A stretch of DNA of 64,000 bases, taken from NCBI RefSeq assembly GCF_021266465.1, contig NZ_CP089848.1, forward strand, positions 310,001 to 374,000, in the 5' to 3' direction. The notes under the pieces were generated by a model that did no database searches, had not been told where the DNA came from, and worked only from the letters and a program-made list of their open reading frames with translations. Numbering within the stretch: the first letter of the stretch is position 1; each line of letters begins with the position of its first letter. The translations under genes were made by a program, and so were the position numbers. This DNA comes from Paralcaligenes sp. KSB-10 (GTDB taxonomy: Bacteria > Pseudomonadota > Gammaproteobacteria > Burkholderiales > Burkholderiaceae_B). Positions 39,082 through 46,086 of the stretch are shown here, piece by piece.

Positions 39082-39790
39082 GTTTATCCTTCGATTTCAA
39101 ATAACTGTATCCGGTCATGCCATTGCTTAAATGCGTGCGCATCGCCCGCCGGGCCTGTTCGGCGTCCTGGCGCTTGATGGCCTCGAAAATTGCGTGATGT
39201 TCGTTTTCGATGTGACCGATACGCTCCGTGCCAGTGGAGCTGTGGCGGAGTGTGCGGACAGCGTTATGGATCACGTAGCTCAAGTGCTCCATCAGCCGGA
39301 TGAAGTAGGGGTTGTTGGAACATTTGGTGACCGCGAGATGGAAATTCACCGCCGCATCGGTGCCTCGTTCCCAGTCTCCGCCCGACTGGTCCGTTCTGAT
39401 CAGGGATGCTTCAAGCGTGGCCAGTTGCTCGTCGGTACGATGCTCGGCCGCCAGGGCCGCCGCACCGGATTCGATTTCTATGCGCAACTGGTACATCTGC
39501 ATTAACTGATCGATATTGAGCAGGTCTTCTGTAAATACTTCGAATTTTTTTGCGCCCGCGTTGTCGGCGACAAACGATCCCATGCCGCGGCGGGTTTCAA
39601 TCAGGCCATTGAGCTTAAGTCGTGCAATGGCCTCCCTGACTACATTGCGGCTGACCTTGAAGCTTTCGGACAGCTCGTATTCGGTGGGCAGCTTCTCTCC
39701 CTCCTTGAAATCGCCGGCAATAATTCTCAGCCTGATTTGCCGTGCGATGGCGTCGGGCAGGTTCTTGGGTCGATCGAATGCAGCAAACAT
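39074..39790 (-). CDS. GntR-family regulator, FadR/FCD subfamily
   Basis: A 238-residue regulator: N-terminal winged helix (LPTEYELSESFKVSRNVVREAIARLKLNGLIETRRGMGSF, about 35-75) and an all-helical FCD ligand domain with metal-type His and Asp positions (NFHLAVTKCSNN, ENEHHAIFEAI). It sits inside the operon, between the CoA-transferase and crotonase genes, and likely controls it through the palindrome upstream of 40994. Confidence 0.88.
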   Translation of the reverse strand: MFAAFDRPKNLPDAIARQIRLRIIAGDFKEGEKLPTEYELSESFKVSRNVVREAIARLKLNGLIETRRGMGSFVADNAGAKKFEVFTEDLLNIDQLMQMYQLRIEIESGAAALAAEHRTDEQLATLEASLIRTDQSGGDWERGTDAAVNFHLAVTKCSNNPYFIRLMEHLSYVIHNAVRTLRHSSTGTERIGHIENEHHAIFEAIKRQDAEQARRAMRTHLSNGMTGYSYLKSKDKHE

Positions 39791-39821
39791 GATTCAGCTC
39801 GTAAAAGTTGCGGATACCGGA

Positions 39822-40994
39822 TTAAATCACTCCGTCGACTTTCAGCGTCTTGATTTGTTCGGGTGACAGGCCAAGCGAGGCGAAAATCTGGTCATTGTGC
39901 TCGCCCTGTTCCGGAGCCGGTGTCAATTCTCCTGTTGTTGAGCGGCTGAATTTCACGGCTTGTCCCATGATTTGTATATCGCCCAGCTTGGGGTGTTTCA
40001 CATGCTGGGCCATCTCCAGATGCCGTACCTGCTCGTTCTGGAATGTTTGATCCATCGTCAGGATGGGGCCGCAGGGGACGCCTTCGCTGTTCATCAAGGC
40101 GATCCATTCCTCGGTTGGCCTCGATTGGGTCCGCTGTGCGATGGCCTCGGCCAGCGCCTTGCGGTTTGCCGCGCGCAAGGGAACGGTTACGAACCGCGCA
40201 TCGCTCGTCAATTCTTCCGCCCCTATCACTTTGCATAAGCGAGCGAACATATCGTTGCCCATGGCGGCAATGTTCATATGGCCGTTTTGAGTAGGAAATA
40301 CGCCTGTCGGGCTGCTGGTAGGGTGATCGTTGCCGCTTTGAGCCGGAATTTCCTTCTTCATCAACCAACGCATAGCCTGAAAATCCATCATCCAGACTTG
40401 CGATTGCAGGAGTGAGGTCTGTACCCACTGGCCTTCGCCCGACTGCTCGCGCTCCAACAGGGCGATAAAAATCCCTATCGCGCAGAACAGGCCGGCAGTC
40501 AGATCGGCGACAGGGATTCCGGCGCGCATGGGGCCGCGGCCGGGTTCTCCGGTGACGGACATCATGCCGCCTATGCCTTGCGCGATCTGATCCAGGCCGG
40601 GCCGTTTGCTATAGGGGCCATCCTGGCCGAAACCCGAAACACTGGCGTAGACGATGCGGGGGTTGATCTTCTTCAGGGATTCATAATCGATCCCCAATTG
40701 ATGCTTGACGCTGGGTCGATAATTTTCCACGACTACATCGGCTTTTTTCACAAGCTCCAGAAACAAGGCCTTGCCTTGAGGGTGTTTCAGGTTCAGGGTG
40801 ATGCTTTTTTTATTTCGGTGCGTGTTTTGATAGTCGGCAACCTGGGCAGAGCCGCCGGGTTTGTCGTCTTCTTTAAGGCTGGGGTCTTCGATTTTGATGA
40901 CATTGGCGCCCCAGTCCGCAAATTGCCGCACCGCGGCGGGCCCCGACCGGACGCGAGTCAGGTCCAGGACAGTAAAACGTTCTAGTGGCTTCAC
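39822..40994 (-). CDS. CaiB/BaiF-type (family III) CoA-transferase
   Basis: Transfers CoA between organic acids. It has 390 residues from a GTG start at 40994 (MKPLERFTVLDLTRVRSGPAAVRQ), with AAGGA about 8 nt upstream. An earlier in-frame start at 41099 would add 35 residues without family similarity. The family motifs WGANVIKIEDP and KRPGLDQIAQGIGGMMSVTG (catalytic Asp region) are present. It is first gene of the operon with GntR, crotonase and Bug. Confidence 0.88.
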   Translation of the reverse strand: MKPLERFTVLDLTRVRSGPAAVRQFADWGANVIKIEDPSLKEDDKPGGSAQVADYQNTHRNKKSITLNLKHPQGKALFLELVKKADVVVENYRPSVKHQLGIDYESLKKINPRIVYASVSGFGQDGPYSKRPGLDQIAQGIGGMMSVTGEPGRGPMRAGIPVADLTAGLFCAIGIFIALLEREQSGEGQWVQTSLLQSQVWMMDFQAMRWLMKKEIPAQSGNDHPTSSPTGVFPTQNGHMNIAAMGNDMFARLCKVIGAEELTSDARFVTVPLRAANRKALAEAIAQRTQSRPTEEWIALMNSEGVPCGPILTMDQTFQNEQVRHLEMAQHVKHPKLGDIQIMGQAVKFSRSTTGELTPAPEQGEHNDQIFASLGLSPEQIKTLKVDGVI

Positions 40995-41097
40995 GGAGAC
41001 ATTCCTTGGGAGGCAGTTGTAGGTTGTTGGACATTCTACATATTCGCCAGGCCAGTCGTCAATATGCCTTGATTTCGTTTTCGATTGCCTTGGTTTC

Positions 41098-41115
41098 AAT
41101 TCTGTATATAGAATT
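41098..41115. promoter_or_regulatory. Palindrome upstream of the CoA-transferase operon
   Basis: AATTCT-GTATAT-AGAATT, perfect 6-bp arms, in the AT-rich 40995-41230 region about 100 bp from the CoA-transferase start. Candidate GntR operator; the segment otherwise shows no gene. Confidence 0.35.
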
Positions 41116-41269
41116 ATTTATTGCAAATATCTTATATAATGAAATTGTTGTATGTGTGATTTTTAGTTTTGACAATACACAACTTTGTATACGTTTCCGT
41201 GCATGAACATAATTTAGTGGCTTTCAATTGATGAGACCGAATTGAAATCAATGCCTGCAGGCTCATTCC

Positions 41270-41395
41270 GGCCACTAAGTCCATGCCGTTACCGCGTCAT
41301 AACGTTTGGAAGCTGGTGTAAATCCAGCGCGGTCGCGCCACTGTTACCGGTTGCACATCAACCGGAAGTCAGACCCGGACGTTGTATTCTTTATT
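41270..41395 (+). ncRNA. Cobalamin riboswitch aptamer
   Basis: The conserved cobalamin aptamer core is readable: TTTGGAAGCTGGTGTAAATC with the closing CCAGC (41305-41328), then GCGCCACTGTTA (41335-41346), a CCGGTTG/CAACCGG stem (41348-41365) and the B12-box-like GGAAGTCAGACCC (41364-41376). The order and spacing match the family (…GGTGnAAATCC…GCCACTGT…AGTCAGACC). It lies on the plus strand about 210 nt upstream of the dioxygenase gene. A hairpin GGGG-CGCGAAA-CCCC at 41405-41419, followed by GGGGGTGG, could be the expression platform. Confidence 0.85.
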
Positions 41396-41432
41396 TCATT
41401 TTTTGGGGCGCGAAACCCCTGGGGGTGGCAGC

Positions 41433-41525
41433 ATGGACGCTGTTCGCATTACGATTCCTTTCATCAGAACTATTTCCTGTCTCTCCATTCGCTCACGCGC
41501 CGGCTGCGGGCTTGTGCCTTGCTAG
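41433..41525 (+). CDS. Possible 30-residue ORF directly after the cobalamin riboswitch
   Basis: ATG at 41433 with GGGGGTGG 4-5 nt upstream opens a 30-codon frame (MDAVRITIPFIRTISCLSIR and ten more residues, then TAG). The N-terminus is weakly signal-like. It may be the remnant of a B12-regulated gene (for example a transporter) lost by deletion, or a short regulatory ORF. No family is recognised. Confidence 0.25.
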   Translation: MDAVRITIPFIRTISCLSIRSRAGCGLVPC

Positions 41526-41603
41526 CGGGCGTCAAAACACGCCCTGAATCCTGAAAAATCCGGGTAACAGCCGGAAAGTCAAATTCAATAGAATGGAATT
41601 CAA

Positions 41604-42428
41604 ATGAAAATACGGAAAATAGCGGGCGCATTGGGCGCCGAGATTTCGAACATCGATCTATCCGCCGGACTTGGGCCCGCGCAGGCAGGGGATATCCGGC
41701 AGGCGCTGCTGGATCACCAGGTTATTTTCCTGCGTGAGCAGGATCTCACGCCGCAGCAATTTCTGGATTTTGCGCGGGCGATGGGAGAACCAGTCGAATA
41801 TCCGTTCGTCAGGGGAATAGAAGGTTTTCCGCAAATCATCGAAGTCAAAAAGCTTGAAAACGAAAAGGTGAATTTCGGCGGGGTCTGGCACTCGGACACT
41901 ACTTATCTCGAAGTGCCTCCCATGGGTTCGATGCTGCTGTCGCGCGAAGTGCCGCCCTACGGTGGCGACACGCTTTTCGCCAATCAGCAGCTTGCTTATG
42001 AGACCTTGTCCGACACCATGAAGGGCCTGCTCGATGGCCTCATCGGCATCAGCACATCGGCCAAAGCCGATGTCTCGCGTACGCGTGAGGACCGTATCAG
42101 AACGGACGGCAAGAACGACATTCGCCAAGACTATATAGCCGAGCATCCCATTGTTCGTACACATCCCGAAACCGGACGCAAAAGCCTTTATGTGAACATT
42201 GCGCACACGGCGGGCATCAAAGGCATGACCGACGAGGAATCCACCCCCATACTCCAGTTTTTGTTCCAGCACCAGATCCGGCCGGAATTCACCTGCCGTT
42301 TTGTGTGGACGCGGCATGCTATCGCGTTCTGGGACAATCGCTGCGCCATGCATAATCCGGTCAATGACTATCACGGCTTTCGACGCTCCATGCTCCGGAT
42401 CACGCTCAAGGGCGACCGGCCGCGCTGA
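41604..42428 (+). CDS. TauD/TfdA-family 2-oxoglutarate-dependent dioxygenase
   Basis: A 274-residue Fe(II)/2-oxoglutarate oxygenase. The metal triad is H96-x-D98 in VWHSDTTYLEVPP and a distal His in the CAMHNPVNDYHG region; the 2-oxoglutarate Arg is in RRSMLRITLKG. The family attacks sulfonates (taurine), phenoxyacetates and similar. With the sulfatase and TSUP permease in the window, a sulfur or organosulfonate substrate is possible but not shown. It is preceded by a cobalamin riboswitch, unusual for this family. Confidence 0.88.
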   Translation: MKIRKIAGALGAEISNIDLSAGLGPAQAGDIRQALLDHQVIFLREQDLTPQQFLDFARAMGEPVEYPFVRGIEGFPQIIEVKKLENEKVNFGGVWHSDTTYLEVPPMGSMLLSREVPPYGGDTLFANQQLAYETLSDTMKGLLDGLIGISTSAKADVSRTREDRIRTDGKNDIRQDYIAEHPIVRTHPETGRKSLYVNIAHTAGIKGMTDEESTPILQFLFQHQIRPEFTCRFVWTRHAIAFWDNRCAMHNPVNDYHGFRRSMLRITLKGDRPR

Positions 42429-42540
42429 GGGCTTGCTGAATACCCCAGGATAAAACAGTCGCCTTGCCACCCTGGGGCGCACGCAATGGCCGATACTGCT
42501 TCCTCATCTATATGCGGCATTCGGCCGACGGGGGAAGCGT

Positions 42541-44082
42541 ATGTCCTTGGCAGTGTTGGCGAGCCGGGCTTTATATGGCCTCGAGGCCTTGCCGGTACGC
42601 GTTGAGGTCCATGTGGGGCCAGGCCTGCCGGCCTTCAATGTCGTGGGCCTGCCCGATACCGGTGTGCGGGAAAGCCGCGAGCGTGTGCGTTCGGCGATTA
42701 TCAGCAGCGGACTGGAATTTCCGGCCGGGCGCATCACGGTCAACCTGGCACCCGCCGATCTTCCCAAGGAATCGGGCCGTTTCGACCTCCCCATAGCGCT
42801 TGGAGTTCTGCTGGCTTCGGGCCAGGTTTCCGTCTCCGACGGCGGTGCGTCCGGAGCGGCGGCTGAAATCGATCTGTCCGGGTACGTATTTGCCGGCGAG
42901 CTGTCTCTGACCGGCGCGGTGGTCTCTGTCGGTGCGCCGCTGGCCATAGCGCTGGCCGTGGCGCGCACTGAGCCCTCGGCCTGCCTTGTATTGCCGACAG
43001 CCTGCGCAGGCGTCGCGGCTCGCGTGCCGGGCCTGACGGTGTTGGCGGCCAGTAGTCTGCTGGATGTTGTCGCGCATTTCTCGGGAATGGCCAATTTACC
43101 AGTGGCCCAGGCCGCCGTATTGCCTGCCGGTACACCCAAGGCGCCATGCCTGTCCGATGTGCGCGGGCAGACCATGGCTCGCCGCGCGCTGGAAATTGCG
43201 GCGGCGGGAGGGCATAGCTTGCTGATGGCGGGGCCTCCGGGAACCGGGAAAAGCATGCTGGCGCACCGCCTGCCGGGTTTGCTGCCGCGCTTGAACTCGC
43301 AGCAGGCCCTTGAAGTGGCTGCCTTGAGCAGTATCAGCGGCCGCGAGCACTCCATCAGTAATTTTCCGCCATTTCGAGCGCCCCATCACTCCGCCTCCGC
43401 GGCGGCTTTGGTGGGCGGGGGCATGTATCCCAAACCGGGCGAAATCAGCATGGCTCATCACGGGGTTCTGTTCCTCGACGAGTTGCCCGAGTTCGAGCGG
43501 CGCGTGCTGGAATCCCTGCGCGAACCCATCGAAACAGGCTGGGTCTCGATTGCCCGTTCATCGAGAACACTTATGTTTCCCGCTTCCTTTCAACTGATTG
43601 CGGCCATGAATCCTTGTCCTTGCGGCTGGCTGGGACATAAAAGGATGCGTTGCGTATGCAGCCCGGATCGAATTGAAAAGTATCGCGGCAAACTGTCGGG
43701 GCCCTTGCTCGACCGTATCGACCTGCAAATAGCATTGGTTGCGGCCGATGGCGACTGGCTGGAAGCTCCTGTAGGTGAAGCCTCCGAGCCGGTGCGCGAG
43801 CGGGTGGAGCGCTGCCGCGAGCGTCAGATCATGCGGCAGGCTCAACCCAATGCCAAACTCGGTGTTGGCGATCTGGATACATATTGCGTGTTGGAAGAGG
43901 GTGCCAAAACACTGCTCAAGCAGGCCATGCTGCGCTGGAATTGGTCGGCGCGCGTGGTGCATCGTGTGCTGCGGGTAGCGCGCACGCTGGCCGACCTGAG
44001 CTCGCTCGAAGTCATCGGGGCAATGCACATTGCAGAGGCGATACAATATCGCCAGCCATGGGGAAGCCGCCCCCATGATTGA
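42541..44082 (+). CDS. comM: ComM/YifB-family magnesium-chelatase-like AAA+ ATPase
   Basis: A 513-residue protein; ComM is a hexameric helicase that extends branches during natural transformation. The N-terminal Lon-protease-like domain (VEVHVGPGLPAFNVVGLPDTGVRESRERV), Walker A (MAGPPGTGKSML), Walker B (GVLFLDELPEFERRVLESLREP), the Cys-containing MNPCPCGWLGHKRMRC and the C-terminal Mg-chelatase helical domain are present. GGGGAAGC precedes the ATG. In relatives it clusters with glnK and the UbiK-family gene. Confidence 0.92.
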   Translation: MSLAVLASRALYGLEALPVRVEVHVGPGLPAFNVVGLPDTGVRESRERVRSAIISSGLEFPAGRITVNLAPADLPKESGRFDLPIALGVLLASGQVSVSDGGASGAAAEIDLSGYVFAGELSLTGAVVSVGAPLAIALAVARTEPSACLVLPTACAGVAARVPGLTVLAASSLLDVVAHFSGMANLPVAQAAVLPAGTPKAPCLSDVRGQTMARRALEIAAAGGHSLLMAGPPGTGKSMLAHRLPGLLPRLNSQQALEVAALSSISGREHSISNFPPFRAPHHSASAAALVGGGMYPKPGEISMAHHGVLFLDELPEFERRVLESLREPIETGWVSIARSSRTLMFPASFQLIAAMNPCPCGWLGHKRMRCVCSPDRIEKYRGKLSGPLLDRIDLQIALVAADGDWLEAPVGEASEPVRERVERCRERQIMRQAQPNAKLGVGDLDTYCVLEEGAKTLLKQAMLRWNWSARVVHRVLRVARTLADLSSLEVIGAMHIAEAIQYRQPWGSRPHD

Positions 44083-44198
44083 GGCCGGAAGCTTCCGCTG
44101 CAAGCCACGAGCGGGGCGCGCGCCGCCCTGGTGTGTTGTTTACGACCCGCATAAAGGCCGCGATGGGGCGCTTTTTGCGCCTTGTGTCGGCAATCGAT

Positions 44199-44228
44199 TA
44201 GACAATGGCTCGAAAATCATCATATAAT
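44199..44228 (+). promoter_or_regulatory. Strong sigma-70 promoter of the rpmI-rplT operon
   Basis: TAGACA (5 of 6) and TATAAT (6 of 6) with an 18-bp spacer. A start near 44235 gives a leader of about 130 nt that can form stems such as CAGCAG/CTGCTG and TTGCC/GGCAA just before rpmI; a role in L20 autocontrol is only a possibility. Confidence 0.7.
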
Positions 44229-44366
44229 CAAGGGCTTTCCTGGCATTTTTACCAAACATGGTGCCGTGCCCCGGGAAGAAATCTAATAAGTGATGAGTCG
44301 GGTCGTGCAAGCGTTGCCAGCAGATTGGCAATCACCTGCTGTCATAAATCAGAATGAGCTTTCAAT

Positions 44367-44564
44367 ATGCCCAAGATGAAAACGAAACGGGGCGCCGCGA
44401 AGCGCTTCAAGGTTCGTGCTAGCGGATCCATCAAGCGGGGTCAGGCGTTCAAGCGTCACATCCTTACCAAGAAAACGACCAAGAGCAAGCGCCAGTTGCG
44501 CGGCTCGGCCGCAGTGCACAAAACCAATGTTGCCTCGGTCAAGGCAATGATGCCTTTCGCTTGA
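44367..44564 (+). CDS. rpmI: 50S ribosomal protein L35
   Basis: A 65-residue basic protein with the L35 pattern [19 protein letters not shown] and [22 protein letters not shown]. It is first in an rpmI-rplT-pheS-pheT-ihfA series. It normally follows infC, which here lies 20 kb upstream, and it has its own promoter at 44199. Confidence 0.96.
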   Translation: MPKMKTKRGAAKRFKVRASGSIKRGQAFKRHILTKKTTKSKRQLRGSAAVHKTNVASVKAMMPFA

Positions 44565-44580
44565 TTAACGGAGATCCACT

Positions 44581-44940
44581 ATGCCTCGCGTAAAACGCGG
44601 CGTTACTGCCCGTGCTCGTCACAAAAAAGTTATTAAAGCAGCTAAAGGTTATCGCGGTCGCCGCGGTAATGTATTCCGGGTCGCCAAGCAGGCGGTCATG
44701 CGTGCCGGTCAGTATGCTTACCGCGACCGCCGCAACAAGAAACGCACGTTCCGTGCTCTTTGGATCACGCGTATCAATGCGGCTTGCCGTGAACTCGGTG
44801 TTTCTTACAGCGTGTTCATCGCCGGTACGAAAAAAGCCTCTATTGAATTGGATCGTAAAGTACTGGCCGACATGGCTGTGCACGACAAAGCCGGTTTTGC
44901 CGCCGTCGTTGCTCAAGCTAAATCCGCTTTAGCTGCCTGA
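44581..44940 (+). CDS. rplT: 50S ribosomal protein L20
   Basis: A 119-residue L20 ([43 protein letters not shown]). It assembles early on 23S rRNA and, in E. coli, represses its own operon. A ribosome site GGAG lies upstream; it is 16 nt after rpmI. Confidence 0.97.
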   Translation: MPRVKRGVTARARHKKVIKAAKGYRGRRGNVFRVAKQAVMRAGQYAYRDRRNKKRTFRALWITRINAACRELGVSYSVFIAGTKKASIELDRKVLADMAVHDKAGFAAVVAQAKSALAA

Positions 44941-45013
44941 TCGATTTCGATTCTGTATTGCTGCGAACGGGGCTCGATCTGGGCTCCGTTTGCATTTGGA
45001 AAAGCGATAATTC

Positions 45014-46036
45014 ATGACTCCTCCGCTTGATGACCTGATCGTTCAGGCAAAAGAACGATTTGCCGAAGCCACCGATGCCGCGGCACTCGAGAATGCAAAA
45101 GCCAAGTTTCTGGGCAAGCAGGGTGCCTTGACGGCGCTGCTCAAAGGCCTGGCGCAGCTCGATCCCGAACAGAAGCGCGCCGAAGGCGCACGCATCAACC
45201 AGCTCAAGCAACAGATCGAGGAATTGCTGAACCAGCGGCGCAGTGCCATGGCGCAAGCCGATCTCGACAAACGTCTGGCTTCCGAGACCATCGATGTGTC
45301 CCTGCCAGGGCGTGGTCGCGGGATTGGCGGCATTCACCCTGTCATTCAAACATGGCAGCGGGTCGAGGCGATTTTCAGCTCGATCGGGTTCGATGTGGCC
45401 GATGGCCCTGAAATCGAAAACGACTGGACCAATTTCACCGCGCTGAACAATCCGGAAAACCATCCCGCGCGATCGATGCAGGACACGTTTTACGTCGATA
45501 TGCAGGACGAGCATGGTTTGCCGCTGTTGCTGCGTACGCACACCAGCCCCATGCAGGTGCGCTATGCGCGCATGCACAAGCCTCCCATCAAGGTGATAGC
45601 GCCGGGACGCACCTATCGCGTCGACAGCGATGCGACTCACTCGCCCATGTTTCATCAGGTCGAGGGCTTGTGGATAGCTGAAGATATTTCCTTTGCCGAC
45701 TTGAAGGGCGTCTACACCGACTTCCTGCGGGCGTTTTTTGAAACCGATGATCTGTCGGTGCGTTTTCGTCCTTCGTTCTTTCCGTTTACCGAACCCTCGG
45801 CCGAGATCGACATGATGTTCACGTCAGGCCCGAACCAGGGCCGCTGGCTTGAAATATCGGGCTCTGGCCAGGTTCACCCGGAAGTGGTGCGCAATTTCGG
45901 GCTGGATCCCGAACGTTATATAGGTTTTGCTTTTGGCTCTGGGCTGGAGCGTCTGACCATGCTGCGCTACGGCGTCAATGACCTGCGCCAGTTCTTTGAA
46001 GGCGACCTGCGTTTCCTGCGCCAGTTCAATCGCTAG
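45014..46036 (+). CDS. pheS: Phenylalanyl-tRNA synthetase, alpha subunit
   Basis: Catalytic alpha chain of the tetramer that charges tRNA-Phe. It has 340 residues. The N-terminal coiled coil is followed by the class-II core: [31 protein letters not shown]-like motif 2 ([16 protein letters not shown]), [17 protein letters not shown] and [17 protein letters not shown]. The 73-nt spacer after rplT has one imperfect hairpin, and no Phe-rich leader peptide is visible. Confidence 0.96.
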   Translation: MTPPLDDLIVQAKERFAEATDAAALENAKAKFLGKQGALTALLKGLAQLDPEQKRAEGARINQLKQQIEELLNQRRSAMAQADLDKRLASETIDVSLPGRGRGIGGIHPVIQTWQRVEAIFSSIGFDVADGPEIENDWTNFTALNNPENHPARSMQDTFYVDMQDEHGLPLLLRTHTSPMQVRYARMHKPPIKVIAPGRTYRVDSDATHSPMFHQVEGLWIAEDISFADLKGVYTDFLRAFFETDDLSVRFRPSFFPFTEPSAEIDMMFTSGPNQGRWLEISGSGQVHPEVVRNFGLDPERYIGFAFGSGLERLTMLRYGVNDLRQFFEGDLRFLRQFNR

Positions 46037-46086
46037 CGCCGCCTGGCGTCCCGCTGTTCTATACGTTAAACGAACCACGACACATT

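Noticed and set aside
41560-41582. Second cobalamin-like box (CCGGGTAACAGCCGGAAAGTC)
   Set aside because: Only the AGTC-like end fits; the GGTG and GCCACTGT core elements are missing, so it is probably a simple hairpin.
42443-42478. CCCCAGG/CCTGGGG hairpin between the dioxygenase gene and comM
   Set aside because: Arms are short, the loop is over 20 nt and no T-run follows; not a convincing terminator.
44941-45013. pheM-like Phe-rich leader peptide upstream of pheS
   Set aside because: Only an imperfect hairpin; no short ORF with clustered Phe codons.
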